From the NCBI RefSeq assembly GCF_050436995.1, contig NC_134753.1, positions 8,308,001 to 8,372,000 on the forward strand: 64,000 nucleotides of DNA, written 5' to 3'. The translations under genes were made by a program, and so were the position numbers. Under the pieces are notes generated by a model. It was not told the DNA's origin, did no database searches, and saw only the letters and a program-made list of their open reading frames with translations. Numbering within the stretch: position 1 is the stretch's first letter; each line of letters begins with the position of its first letter. Shown in pieces: positions 35,308 to 48,956 of the stretch. Source of the stretch: Anticarsia gemmatalis (Eukaryota > Arthropoda > Insecta > Lepidoptera > Erebidae).

Positions 35308-38300
35308 ATGTCGTGCCAAGTCGAACAAATAGCGGACTGTGGGGATATATCTAGTTTAGGGAGGGCCTTGTTTATATCGGACAAAGAAGGTGAATATCTT
35401 AATCAAAGACATTTTTAATTTATAAAACTAGTTGTATGTACAATATGTTTCTACATTTTCATTTTATTACAGATTCAAATTGGTTACCTCTTTGTGCTAT
35501 ATCATTATCATCTTGCAGTAATTTATTAGCAGTTGGGTACAAAAGTCGTCTTTGTTTGTTAACTAATCAATGGATTAGTTCAACAGACAGTAATACATTT
35601 CTGATATCATGGAGTGGAACTTTATCATCAGACATAACATTTGTTTTGGCTTTACCCATATGTCCATCACAACAATCTTCTCAGGTAGGTACAGTAAACA
35701 ATATTTGATAAAACTACATAAATAAAATATGCCTAATTCTGTTTCATTTAATTTACAGAATGGCCCAGATTGGTTTTGCATTATTGTTGGATTTAAGAAT
35801 GGTAGTGTTGGATTTTACACCAACACAGGGCACTTATTATTACTTGAAAAATTAGAGGACAAACCTGTGTTGAAAATCTCTTGCCACACAGGAACATATG
35901 GGACTTTGCCAGATGATGTACACATACTGTTTCAAAGTTGTGAGTGTATTATATCTGGCTCTAGCCTGTTTCAGGTGCTACGAAATGCTAAAGCTCAACT
36001 AGCCAAAGGTAAGTTCTGTTTTATTTGATGGATAAATTTATTATTTTATTCTTACTACACCTAATACTAGGTAGCATTTTCATCATATATTTATTGTAAA
36101 TTAGAATTAAATGTTTGATTTTATAGTGCGGGCTGGTATGCAGGATGAATATTCTGTGGACAGTCGCAATATTAATATACGCAAGTGGATGTTTTCTGAC
36201 CAGGAAACTATCAATGATGCTGCTGTAGTTGGACTAGACCTAAAAAATACCTACGATCATCTTTTAGCAGCGTCCACTTATGGGGGCTATGATGTATGGT
36301 AAATATTACTTGTTTGGCAATTGATTTAGTGAAGGACAATAATATTATATTGTATTGGGGTAAGTTTGCATAGTGGGTTAGTCCAGTGTAAATTGTATTT
36401 TGAATATTTAAGCATTTGTGGTTTTAGCGCTAAATGATGTTGACCCAGAGTTCAGTTTATTTTCTCAAAAGAAAATGCTAAATATATTATAAGCAAACTT
36501 ATCTTTAAACAGGATGATGGTCACAGTTGTCAAAACAAGCATCTGGTTTTTAACTACTACTGCTAAGTTGCAATAAGATTTGACACATATATTTTTAGTT
36601 CTTCCTCATTGATTATGGCAAGGTATATAGTATGATAGCGAATTTTATAAATGATCTCAAAGTTTTTTAATGAATATGGCAAATCGATTTTTTTATATTG
36701 AAATATGTCAACACTTAGACCTTCATACTTGAGAGCCTAAAGAGAGCCTGTATAGCAATACATTATAAGTATATCACTAAAACAATACAATTAAATTTAA
36801 AGTTTCAGTTTTATGTTCCCTTTTTTATAGGTACCGATCTGTTCCACCAGTTAACACATTAATTCTTGGAGCAGGTTCCAAACCCTATGTTGGTTTCCAT
36901 TACGCTTTAGAAGGTGGAACAGCACCACCATTACAGGATGTTGCAAGAGCGGTTGCAAATAAAATAAAATCAGCTCTCCCGTAAGTAACAACCACTTACT
37001 TGAAGAATTTTCCCAAAAGCATTTCTTGAAACCTTGGTCCTAATTTGAAAGAATATTTCTGTTATGTGCAGGGGCTGGTTAGGAGGCGGGAACCAAGATA
37101 ATTCAGTAGCAGCAAGTGAGCCACTAGTACGATCTGAAAACTTGTCGATGCGTAATGGATTCTATGATGGGCAGCGACATGGGAACGTCGTTGCTGTTTC
37201 ACCTGACCGCCGTCTTGCCGCAATCGTTGATAACTTTGGCCGAGTCGCCGTTCTTGATGTCACACGAGGGCATTTGATCAGACTCTTTAAAGGCTATAGA
37301 GATGCCCAGTGTGCATTTGTTCAAGTTCGTATTTTTCAATTACAAGGTTTTACATTACCATGAATCTCGGAACCAATATTTACATTGTTCGTGTATTTAT
37401 TTTACAGATTTTTGAAGTAGATGACAAGAAACCACAGCTCTCAGTGGTTAAGGAATTAAAAAGAGCAATTTTTTTGATTATATACAATCCCAAAAAAGGC
37501 CTGATTGATATTAGATTAATGCAAAGAGGAAACCGAGTGGCCGCATTTACCGCTACAAAAAACGGCCTCCTTTTATACAATACATGTGGTTTAGTTGGTG
37601 CAGAAAAGAATTATTCATACAAGAAGCTTAATTTACCAGAATTCCAATGTGTTTTGATAGATCCAGATGGAAAGTTAAAAAAGTTTACCATACCATTTTA
37701 TTACGCATTGGAAGGAGAACATTCGCAACGATCCAAAGACTTGCATGCTCTGAGAGACTTACGCGAACTATTAAAAAAGCCATCTACTTGTGCAGATTAT
37801 GTTGATGAATTGATTACAAAAGCATCAGAACTGAAAACGTTGGATCTAAAAAAGCATTTCTTAGATTTAATGGTGAGAAAATATGAAGTGTCACCAAAAC
37901 TAGTGATGGCTTGCGTAGATGTATTTTGGGATAGTATTGAAGATGATAAAGTCAACCTTCAAGATCTCGAAATTAAAAACTATTTTGCGAATCTCGCATT
38001 AGTTACGTTATTCTTCAGAAACATTAATAGCGATGACACTGACGATATGCAGAATTTAATGGATAAAATACGAACATTTCTAAACACTCCAAATGAAGAA
38101 GTAATAACAGAGAGTGCAGATCCAGATACCCCGTTAGAGGAAGCTGGTCAACCTTTGCATTTTGAACTTTTAGAAGATGACAATTGTATACTAGAGAGAT
38201 TGTTGACTCTCGCTCAAGAAAATAATTATAAAGAACCTCATCACGCCAGAGTTACATTTGCGGATAGTAGTACTAGCACTTACAAAGAATTTATATCGTG

Positions 38301-40676
38301 CTTTAAATTAGATGAAAAACTAAAATACATTTCCTTGAAATCTGATGCTTCATCAGAGAAAATCAGTAATCTCGCCTGCATTACATTTAAATCCATATTT
38401 AAAATTACTGACGTTACTGCACTGACTACCTTTGTCAGAGACTGCAACTTGGATCCGAAAGAAATTGTAAAACTATTAATTATGCATTTAATGGATATGC
38501 CTTTGGAAGAAATAAGCATAGAACTTATTGAGAAGTTTATCAAGGTTTTATACTATTTATGCAACGTTACAGAAGACGCCACTTGTATAGCTTACAACGA
38601 GACATCGCCGTGGTGGCAAGATATCCGTGATCTGCTCGTAGACATGTCCTGCCCTCTTAGAAGCATGATAGTAGCAATGGCTTGTAAATCTGTTAGCAAA
38701 ATGTTCGAAGCTAAATGTCAGGAGAAAGAAGAAGATATCTGGGAGTCTGTTACAAAAGAAAATGCTAAATGGGGTATATTGATCGGAAAATTAGAAGACA
38801 TATCAATTCTTAGTATTATTCTTATGTTCAAAGATTCTTTCGCAAGCACATCACTTCAGCGACTGCAAATGAGTGAGTTCAACATCAATCTCAAGTACAT
38901 ATATACGAGAGGGAAAGGTTCTGTGACAGAATTAATAGCGAAATGGTTGTGTGGTATGGGAGTAGTACCAGAAGCTGTCGTGGCTAATGAATTAATCGAG
39001 AAATATTCTAGCCTTTGTACAGAAGAACCCGAATCTAATGATGAGGATGATTCTGATTATCTTTTCATAGAAAATAATCGGTTCTATGTCGACGAAAATC
39101 CTAAGATATTTAAGTGGCTGTCTCTTTTACGTCAGCAGTTTCCGTTAAGTACTTCCTCTGATTACATAATAGCGAACATGTGCTGGGAATATGCTATGGC
39201 ATGGCAAAAATCTATGCAAAACTGTGAATATCTTAAAACAGTTCTACGATGTCTAGAATGTATCAGAAACTTGCACATAAGATTAGGTTTGTTTTCTATT
39301 ATATGGTCTACTTATATCAAACATATCTTCGAAATGAGCTGCCGCTTAGTCAATAAAGTCGGTAGATTACCTAAAGATCCACTGTGTCTTCAAGATGTTG
39401 GCTTTGACAGTACAAGTATGATGCATTTCCTTGATACTACTACAAAATATTTGGATGAATTTCTGAGTTGCTCTAATACTTCCGTTACTCAAAAGAAAAA
39501 TAAAATAATATTTGAGAAGATTTGGGATGAGAGCACCCCCTCCTTAGTAGAAGTTGCGCAAGAAACAAAAAATGTTAACAATAATATACTAAATTTAAAT
39601 CATCAAATATCGTGCACTGTATATTACATGTGCCACTTTAATGTTAAGATGTCCAAACCACTGGACAATCTGTACGATATTGACTATCAATACGTATTAG
39701 AGGCTTTGGCAGGCAACATGGTTAGCAGAGAAATAAATATGAAAGCTTCAGACAAACTGAGAAACCCTAGAATGAAGTTCATAACAAAACTAATTAGGGC
39801 AGCTGTGGAAACAATCAACTCATCAGAAAGTGATGTTCCTTACATTACTTACGATTGTGAAGAATGTCTAACTTGGATAGAAAAAATCACTCTACTTGCC
39901 GAGCTGTGGAACATTGATGGCGATTTCGTAAAACGTCAGCAGGTATGAGTTAGTAACCATATGGTTACCCCATCAATCAGAGTGGATAGGCTTGCTTTGC
40001 ATGAACTCCGGTTCGCTCGGGTCAAGCTCAAGAATTCACGCTTGGGTTTTTTTATCAAAGTCCTTGAGCACTCTACTTTTCGGTTTCTCGTTGTGTTAAG
40101 AAGCTACATCAGCAGGAAGAAAAGGCGATATGGTTACGATTCGCTTTCCGAGTCGTTATCAGGGGCAGATACATTTTTTATTTAAAAAAAAACTGTTTTT
40201 AATATCTTTATTATATTTTTTACAGGTCATTTCGTTATATCACCTTGGATATGACTTAGTAGCTGAAAATTTAATTGGCCTAGTAGAAGAACCTGAAGTG
40301 ATTCTTCCACCTTTAATAGCTATAACAACACAAAGATTTAAAAGGGATCTAGAACATTCCAGCAATCAACCGGAATGGATAGTTTCATTGCCTCCACAAC
40401 TTTTCAAGCGCATTCGTATAACGGTGAGTGTATAGATTGTTTGATTTGGGTCGAATTTATTTTGAAATGATTACCTGATCATTTGCATTTTCTTTATAGG
40501 AGCTCGACACTTCGATACCAGCCCATCCATCACTGACAACCACCAAAATGGTACTCCAAAAAGTACTTTCACAAATGGATAAGAGAGCCAAAAACAATGA
40601 CACAAACATTCAAAACATAAAATTAATAGACCTATTTATAGAGAGTTGCGATGTATTGATAAGGCGAAAGTTGTAA
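35308..40676 (+). CDS. RAB3GAP2: RAB3GAP2, non-catalytic subunit of Rab3 GTPase-activating protein
   Basis: Nine exons: 35308-35389, 35473-35684, 35759-36008, 36127-36298, 36831-36980, 37072-37324, 37408-39942, 40226-40423 and 40500-40676, 1,342 residues (human 1,393). With the catalytic partner RAB3GAP1 it regulates Rab3 and acts as an exchange factor for Rab18 at the ER. Family marks: SNWLPLCAISLSSCSNLLAVG, the SVDSRNINIRKWMF segment, YGGYDVWYRSVPP, PYVGFHYALEG, and HGNVVAVSPDRRLAAIVDNFGRV in the N-terminal propeller, then GYRDAQ and the C-terminal helical part in one 2.5-kb exon. A TTTTCCAG just before the ATG suggests a 5' UTR intron. AATAAA at 40894 precedes the palindrome at 40911. Confidence 0.95.
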
Positions 40677-40910
40677 GCTGAAACTCAGATGTACAATTGT
40701 TTAATGCTTTCCCGTGGGCCAATTTTTTATTTTGTTTGTGAATGTTGATTGAGGGATCATATATCTTGTTTGCGATACCTGGCAGTACGTACCCATTCTG
40801 GTAAAAGAGGATTTATAAGTTGGTTGGTAGGTAGATCAACTAGGTAGAGTAAACCATTGGATCATGAGAAAGCATTGTGATTGCCTACATTACAATAAAA
40901 TACCTTAATG

Positions 40911-41072
40911 TATAATAGAATACGGGAATTAACGCGGAAATAAATGCCTAACGTTTCGGCGCAGGTTGCACTCGCCGTGGTCGTGGTCCAGTCAGCCTGC
41001 GACCACGGCGAGTGCAACCTGCGCCGAAACGTTAGGCATTTATTTCCGCGTTAATTCCCGTATTCTATTATA
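40911..41072. repeat. Perfect 73-bp-arm palindrome
   Basis: Positions 40911-40983 are the exact reverse complement of 41000-41072, with a 16-nt loop. The inner half is GC-rich and the ends are TATAATAG/CTATTATA. It lies 235 bp after the RAB3GAP2 stop and after its first poly(A) signal. It is possibly a snap-back MITE or a hairpin-RNA source. Confidence 0.9.
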
Positions 41073-41884
41073 CAATAAACATGCAACGCGAGAGTTTAAA
41101 AGTTATGAATTAAATACCTAATATATTATTATGAAGAGAATCATCGTGTTTTATTTTAAAACAAAGAGTCAAACCAGAAAATTGAAATGATGAAAAGTTT
41201 GTAAGCATGTGACTGCCTGCAGACGCCGCGCCAGTTAGCGGCAAGGAGGTGATTCCGAGTCTCATCAGGCTCCAACTTGACCGGCCGGAAATGTTACATT
41301 AAAATTTTTAATTTTATGAGATAGTATTATTCGTTTGCGACTAAGACAAACAACATTAGGGGTTAGTGAAGATTTTAATTTCCTTATTCAATCTGATATC
41401 TATGGGTCTGATGAAAAATATCGAAATCCTTGTTTTGATCATGAAAAACGCTGGTAAATTGGTATCAAAATTCAGTTTTCTTAAGTAGTAGTTAGAGAGG
41501 CATCGTAGAGAAAAAGGGCTTATTAACAGAAAATAGGCAGGTAAATGCCTAAACCAGTAAAATTACTCTGTGGGGTGTGTTATGTAGGTACTCGTGATTT
41601 AATTAGTCGCGCAAACTGTTTATTTGTTTAACTTTGACCACAGTCCGCTATTACAGCACAGGTAGGTAGGGCCCTCTTTATTAAAACCCGATTTGGTTCC
41701 GTCACATTTATTTTTACGGGATGGTGGCCGTGGTAGTAACTAGTAGGTAGGTTTTTTTTGGTATGTAAGCAGCTGTAGGCATGAACGCTACTTAAAATGT
41801 TAGTCGTTAAGCCGGTGTGAAAACAGTATAGCATAGTACTACAAATCGCGGGCAGTAGTATCTGGCAATACCAATTTCAAGACT
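41073..41884. other. Intergenic, palindrome to CCT4 promoter
   Basis: No gene seen. A short GC-rich patch at 41212-41290 is unexplained. Confidence 0.4.
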
Positions 41885-41929
41885 TGTCAAATTTTTACAA
41901 TTGTCAAAAATTCCTTTCTGTCAATGTCA
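41885..41929. promoter_or_regulatory. TGTCA cluster upstream of CCT4
   Basis: TGTCA at 41885, 41902, 41919 and 41925, 105-149 bp before the ATG. Spacings are 17, 17 and 6 bp. Confidence 0.5.
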
Positions 41930-42033
41930 AGTCGGCAAAAATAATAAATAAAATATCGTTTTGAGATTCTCATTTATAATCCTATTTCATCGAGGTTTTC
42001 AGTGTATTAAATTGAAAATATAAAACTTTAACA

Positions 42034-45000
42034 ATGGCTCCAAAAGCTGGTGGTGACTCTGCTAAAGTTAATTCAGCAGTATACAAAGATAAAAGCAAAC
42101 CAACTGACATAAGGCTCAGCAATATCAATGCCGCAAAAGGTAATAACATCTGTAATTTTGAAATCAATTTCTTGGTAATTTTTGACTTAAAAGTTAATCT
42201 AAATCTTATCTACGCATCAATACCACTGTAACTTAAGCTAGGACAATATCGCATTTTATCCAAAATTATTTATTATCATATTAAAACAATTTGAACTCGT
42301 GATATTTCTCGTTAGATCTATGGTTTATCGATGATTAACAAAGAGTCATTCTCAGGGTGTTTCGAGTATTACCTATCATTCTCTGACCGATTAACTTTGA
42401 ATTATGGCATGAATATAGAATATAATGTTTAAGTATACATTATAATGTAGTTCAAATAAAATTTATTATTTTGCTACTTGATATTTTGTTTTTCTTTATT
42501 CCTTTTGTAGTGTCTATAATATCTTAAATATCAATAGATAAAGAGTGCTCCACAATTCTGGGATTTATTATTATACGGGAAAACAATAACCAGAGAATAA
42601 ATAACTGAATTTTTTTGTGCAATTTACCTAAATAAATAATTTAGATAAGCACATCTATAATCTATAAAAAATTTAATGTAATGTAATATTAAAATAATCT
42701 TAAGTAAGTTCCAACATCATTGTTTTTAACAGTTTTATATTATTAATTATACATTGTAGGTGTAGTATTTTTGCATTACATAGTTATGTAGCATTAATGC
42801 CTAGTTTCAGTTAGCAGTAGTTTATCTTTTCAAACTGGTCTGTTTATATGAGCCTAAGCACTATCAAATAGATAAACTGTTGTTAAATGTACCCCAGAAA
42901 CTGGGGGCAAGCTTATTTAGGGTTAAGAAAATCATTATAACTACTTAAACGTCCAATGGATGGAATGAATGGATGTAACTTTATACATTATACAACATAA
43001 GAAGTGTATATTTTCTCATTCTAGCTGTATCTGATGCCATCCGGACCAGTCTGGGACCTCGTGGTATGGACAAAATGGTAATACATAATATTATTATTTT
43101 ATGATGTTTTTCCATGTAAAACACAAGTATTTAGCTGCATCCGGTGAGACTGGAAGCCAACTCCAACATAGCTTGGAAGAAAGGCTAAGTGTATGATGTA
43201 TTTGTGTTATGTTGGATCAACACAAAAAGAACCAATGGACTTAAATATTTGCTATCTATATAAGAATGAAGCCTTTAGGATACTTTTTAAACATATGATT
43301 GATTTCAGATCCAAGCTGCAAATGGTGAAGTCACTATTACAAATGATGGAGCCACAATTTTGAAACAGATGAGTGTCATTCACCCAGCTGCCAAAATGGT
43401 AAAGTTCGATATTATAATTTCATATTGGTATGTTTAACTTTTGTGATGTAGAAAGTAAACATAATTTTCTATCATACTTATTTTTATTTCAGTTGGTTGA
43501 ACTGTCTCGTGCACAAGATATTGAGGCTGGTGATGGCACCACATCTGTTGTTGTCATTGCTGGAGCTCTGCTTGATGCAGCTGAGAAACTACTCCAGAAA
43601 GGGATTCATCCTACAGTAATTTCAGATGGTTTCCAGAAAGCCCTGCAAATGGCCTTGCAAGTAAGAAAAATATGTTATTTTATATGTGTTGAAAAATTGT
43701 GGGAAGTATTATTAAACTAAGCTATCTTATTTCCATTATTTATCTTTTTTAATTTTTAGGTTGTAGAAGGCATGTCTACCCCCGTTGACTTGACAAATGA
43801 AGATGCGCTGTTGAAAGCAGCAGCCACATCTCTGAATTCCAAAGTAGTATCACAGCATTCAACAATCCTTGCTCCTATTGCAGTACAAGCTATTCGTGCA
43901 GGTCAGTATTTGTCTTACTTGAGTACCCAACTCAATGGCTACCATTTAAAGCTTTAATCTTTTACTATTGAATAGGCTAGTTCTTACAGAACTACTTCTC
44001 AAATTTCATAAAAATATTAAAATTTGCTATTAAAGGGTTAAAACCTTTAATAGCAAATTTAAATTTTAGAGATTGGCTTGTAGTTTTAGAGGACTGTGGA
44101 AGAGAGTGCAGAACTGACAAAACAAAAGTATAATGTGAAATTGTAGAGTTCATTTGTTTGTTTGGTTGAACAAGCTAATCTCAGAAACTACTACTGGGCA
44201 TTGAAAAAATATTTTACTGTTGGATAGCCTATTTATTGAGAAAGGCTATAAGCTATATATTATCACGCTACAATCAATAGGAGCAGAGTACCAGTAAAAA
44301 TTGTTACAGGCACAGGGAAAATTATGACATGAAATGGTTGTATTTATTACAGTTATGGAGCCCATCGTAGGAGGAGTTGGCGCACGTGTAGACCTTCGTG
44401 ACGTCAAAGTAATCGAACGTATTGGAGGAACAGTTGAAGACACTGAACTTATACAAGGTCTTGTGATTCCGCACCGTGCTTCTAACGTCAGTGGTCCCCA
44501 CAGAATTGAGAAAGCCAAAGTTGGACTTATACAGTTCTGCATTTCACCACCAAAGACAGACGTAAGTAACTATCTTGTACATGTTTTTGCTATTAGAAAA
44601 GTTTTTTTTTCCTCATAATGTGTAAAAGCCGTGACGAAATTTTAATAATTTATTTTAATTATGTTACTTAGATGGATCATAATGTCATCGTATCTGACTA
44701 CGCAGCGATGGATCGTGTATTAAAGGAGGAGCGCCAGTACATTTTAAACATCGTCAAGCAAATTAAAAAGGCCGGATGTAATGTTCTCTTGGTTCAGAAA
44801 TCTATTCTAAGGTGAGTAAATGTCTTGCTGTTAAATAGTTCTTAAATATGTACAGTTATTTAACAACTTTATGTTATTGTATGATATCACAGAGACGCTT
44901 TGAGCGACCTGGCCGTGCACTTCTTGGATAAAATTAAGACCATGGTGATCAAGGACATCGAACGCGAAGACATCGAGTTCGTGTGCAAGACCTTGGGATG

Positions 45001-45996
45001 CCGACCGATCGCCTCGCTCGACCACTTCACCGCAGAGAACCTCGTCAACGTGGACCTCGTGGAGGAGGTGAACGAACCCGCCGGAAAGTATATCAAGGTA
45101 AGAACCCGAAACTCATAGCTACGATTCCAAAAATATACTATAATCGGGGAGAGGAAGGATTATTACTAATTGTTTTAAGCACCTAGATCAAATCAAATCA
45201 AATCAAATCGGTCCGTTCGCAGATGACGGGTTGCGGACAGGGCGGGCGCACGGTGTCGGTGCTGGTGCGCGGCACGAGCGGCGCCGTGGTGGCCGAGGCG
45301 GCGCGCTCGCTGCACGACGCGCTGTGCGCCGTGCGCTGCGTGGCGCGTCGCCCCGCGCTGTTGGCGGGCGGAGGAGCACCCGAGGCGGCGGCGGCTGCGG
45401 CGCTAGCCCGCGCCTCTCTGGCCGCGCCCGGCGCCGACCACTACTGTCTGCGCGCCTACGCTGACGCGCTCGACGTTGTGCCGTCTACGCTGGCCGAGAA
45501 TGCGGGTAAGGACCGAGTCGATTTTATCCGTTCTGCATCTTTGGGATCTGGGTGCGACGAACCGTTCGCCGTGGTCCGACTTGAAATTTAACGTCTACGA
45601 CGCTATCCAGGGCTGAACCCGATCGAGACGGTGACGGAACTGCGCGCGGCGCACGCGGGCGGTGCGGAGAGCGGCGTCGGCTCCAATGCGGGCGTGAACG
45701 TACGGCGCGGCCGCGTCACGGACATGCGTCAGGAGCACGTGCTGCAGCCACTGCATGTCACCGCGTCCGCGTTGGCGCTCTCCACCGAAACTGTACGCGC
45801 TATACTCAAGATCGACGACATCGTAAGTGCCTATGTGATATTCTCTCATATTTTAATGAATTAAGCCACCGATTCCCAACCTTTTTTATTCCAAGGGGGC
45901 AGTATCCCCATTGGGAACCTATGGACTAGACTATTACTTTAATTCTACTTTTTATTGTAATGTATTTTCTTGTTACAGGTAAATACTTTAAATTGA
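42034..45996 (+). CDS. CCT4: CCT4, delta subunit of the TRiC/CCT chaperonin
   Basis: Eleven exons: 42034-42139, 43025-43077, 43309-43398, 43493-43660, 43760-43901, 44353-44561, 44672-44811, 44893-45097, 45223-45505, 45611-45822 and 45979-45996, 541 residues (human 539). It is one of eight subunits of the cytosolic ring that folds actin and tubulin. ATP-site motifs are present: LGPRGMDKM, TNDGATIL (64-71), the GDGTTS loop with D97, GGGAPE (420-425), and DVVPSTLAENAGLNPIE. The last exon codes for only five residues and the stop. Exons 9 and 10 are extremely GC-rich, and exon 9 has turned part of a conserved helix into an Ala/Arg-rich run. AATAAA is at 46222. It converges on MED8, 348 bp away. 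Confidence 0.96.
44020..44060. repeat. Hairpin, 17-bp perfect arms
   Basis: AAATTTGCTATTAAAGG at 44020-44036 and its exact complement at 44044-44060, 7-nt loop, in CCT4 intron 5. Confidence 0.75.
44152..44330 (+). mobile_element. Degenerate Lep1-type Helitron remnant
   Basis: Keeps the TTTG run, the CTAATCTCAGAAACTACT block and the TATCACGCTAC block but lacks the CTAG end. It lies in CCT4 intron 5, ending about 20 bp before exon 6. Confidence 0.6.
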
Positions 45997-46344
45997 AGTG
46001 ACCAGCTTACGTCTTAATGTTACGATGATAAGATATCTTGTTAAGTTGTATGAACAAAAAAAATAATTCTTGCTTGCATCGCTAGCGCTTTTTATGTTAC
46101 AAAATGTCGAACTTTAATGCGTTCTGATTAACTGTGCCTGAATTTTAGATATAAAGCACATTGATTTAAATGTTTTAACTGCAAAAAGTTAATTTTCTGT
46201 TTTGAAATTTATTTTGTGAGGAATAAATTTCGATTTTAATTCATTAACTATCTAGTATTATACTATAGTGGATATTTATTCTTAAATAAACTTACTAAAT
46301 AAAAAAACACTATTTCGTAGTTTTAATCACTGTTTATTATTAAT

Positions 46345-48062
46345 TTAACGTTGATAGGGGTGAATTTGATTTGCAGCCTTAATGTTAGTTTTAATAGCAG
46401 AAGGTGCTTTTGGTAAAGAAGGTGCTTGTGGGCCGAGCTGAGGAGTGGGCCCACGAGATGGCCCCATACCCGGGGCTACTCCAGGTGGAACTATTGATGG
46501 GATGCCAGGGCGTAAACCCTTTCCTGTCCCCACAGCTGTCACCAAAGCATGAGTGTCAGTCATACTATGTGTTGGTTGCATTCCTGAAACAATTTAAAAG
46601 CAATGTTTACACACTTAGTCCTTGATTCAATGGGTAAAATCCACATAGCCAAGGTATAGTAATATTTTAGACCAAATTGAGTGTAACAGACAAATAGAAA
46701 CTAACTAAGAAAAGCACAAAAAAAATGTCTACCACTACTGCAATATTATATTTTGCAACTTATTTGTACATCAAGATGAATGGAAATGCAATTTATTTAC
46801 AAGGATAGAATGGAGTTTCCACATTACTTCTGAATATTGGCCAGACCAGCAAACCAACATAGTAACTCAACAAATGATTTACAATTAACAACAATGTAGC
46901 ACATTAAACTGTATTAGGTTTTTCTAGGTATCCTTTGAATTCCTGAGATAAAGTATAAATTATATTAAGAGCACATTCACATGGGAAGTACTTAACGTGA
47001 TTTTATTCAGGCCATAATACATATTCTAACACCGGATAGAGAAAAACATTTGTATCTATAAATGCACATCATCAAAACACATGTTAATTGCTTGTCATGT
47101 AAACATGCAGTTAATGATGAGAAATGTATGTAGTCAAAAATAAGTCATTACAGGAAGAAGTCTAATATCATCAAGGTTGTGTCTATGATGATAATGCACT
47201 TACCAGCAGAACGCATTGATTCTCCATCCCAGTCTTCTCTACCTTTAGATATTATTTCCCACACATGGCTGACAACTTTTGTAAATTGTGCTACTTGTTT
47301 CTGAAAACAAAAATAAAAAATAATGAACCAACAATTAGGCAATGACTTGTATGTCTTGTATGTACACCTCACAGATTATACCATTGTTTCAACCAATATA
47401 CATTTTTCAAAGTTTAGGCTGTATTTTCTTATTTTCTACTACTTTAATTATATTTGATCTAATTTTAACATTGTATCTTGGTGTATCTGCTACTGGGTAG
47501 CATATTTTTGAATATTTAACAGTCAAATTTGGAAATATTTTAAAAGTAAATACCTGTGCAGTATCATAGCTTAGAGTACTGGCTTTATGATTAAACTGTT
47601 GAAGTCTCTGCTCTGCTTGAGGTTCTGGCTTGGTACGTAACAAATCTGGCACTAAGTCATGGGTGCATGCTGGCACTCGCCCTTCCGTCAAACGAGCCAA
47701 AGCTTCATCACGTTCACAACTCAATTGTAGTGGTAATACTATTCTAGATCTCAATGATGCTGCTAGTTCGGCTTGAAGTATTTTGCTCAAGCCAGTTAGC
47801 TATAAAGTAAGGATTTCAAATTACAATATCATTCTATTTATTGGTGATATTTTCTTTTTATTGAATATTGTAAAACACTTACATGTCCAGATAAAATGGC
47901 ATAATTATCAAGGAAGGTAGGCCAATTTATAGTTTCATATTCGGTTTCTAGTTTAGTGATCAGAGCTTGAGTTGCAGTTTTCAAATCATTAACTCTATTT
48001 AATATTGCTTGAATTGTAGTCTCTAATTGTTTCTCTTCTCGTTGCTGCATATTCATATTCAT
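46345..48062 (-). CDS. MED8: MED8, Mediator head-module subunit
   Basis: Four exons: 47883-48062, 47554-47799, 47204-47300 and 46345-46583, 253 residues (human 268). MED8 is a Mediator head subunit that bridges MED18/MED20 to the head; in yeast that submodule contacts TBP. The N-terminus QQREEKQLE and the WPTFLDNYAILSGHL segment match the family, as do TEGRVPACTHDLVPDLLRTKP and the C-terminal SAIKTNIKAANQIHPYQR. Before that tail is a Pro/Gly-rich linker. AATAAA on the minus strand is near 46333. It is transcribed away from the TBP paralogue, with the transposon island between them. Confidence 0.95.
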
Positions 48063-48244
48063 TTAAAGTAGGTTCACTAAATATTGTGTTTCCCTTAACA
48101 CCAGATCAATATAGTAATTTTTGTTCGGTCAAGTTCTTTGTTTTTTATCCAGGCTAACGAAATTACGAAACTCTAATGGAGAAAAATTAGAATCAGCGTA
48201 AATATTAAAAGCACAAATCCGAAGATATAAATGCGTCACATAAC

Positions 48245-48265
48245 TGTCATTTGTCAGACTTGTCA
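48245..48265. promoter_or_regulatory. TGTCA cluster upstream of MED8
   Basis: TGTCA at 48245, 48252 and 48261 on the + strand, 183-203 bp before the MED8 ATG. Confidence 0.45.
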
Positions 48266-48956
48266 CAGCTAAACTAGTGCAGCACCGATCACCATTCAAC
48301 CATTCACATAATCATAAGCTATTAGTCGATTATTTATGGCACAGAAAAATGAATATAATTGAAACATAGCTGATTGTGGTTGGCGCTAATTTATGCATAG
48401 ACGTTAGTTAGAACAACTTTTTCATGCACGCATTAAATACATTACCTACGTTTGCGTTTTACTACTGCTAGATCGTGTTAGTGTGTGATTCTCCATCACC
48501 TGCACTACTTTCCTTAATTATATTAATTGATGACTGTTTAATATTTTTCAGTACTTACAGGAATTAAATCATTTGGACGTAGTTATGAAAGAACGTTCCA
48601 ATCCACACGCAGGTCGAACTGAGTAAATCGCGTTTTTGTAATTTTGTGGTACGCTTTTTTTTGGTAGCGAGTACAGCTAAGTAGTATGTATCACTGCAAC
48701 TAAATAAATAAACTTTATTTTTAAATATACTTGTCACTAAAATTTATTCATATTTCTCATACAAATTATGAAAAAAATGCACTTGGAACGTTTTTGAAAA
48801 AAGGCTTAATGTATGGAGGTAGATTTTAACTTAATTTGCAAAAACGTTCCAATATGTTACAATTGCTATATTTTGGTAATTAATATATATATTTTCTAAA
48901 ACATAAGTAAAACAATGAAACATTATTAAAACATATTTTTTAAGAAATATTAATAC

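Noticed and set aside
39961..40185. 75-codon ORF in RAB3GAP2 intron 7
   Set aside because: The exon before it ends in frame with a stop, the flanking splice sites join cleanly without it, and human RAB3GAP2 has no matching segment.
45231..45864. Arg/Gly-rich ORFs in other frames over CCT4 exons 9 and 10
   Set aside because: They are shadows of very GC-rich coding exons, which lack stop codons in several frames.
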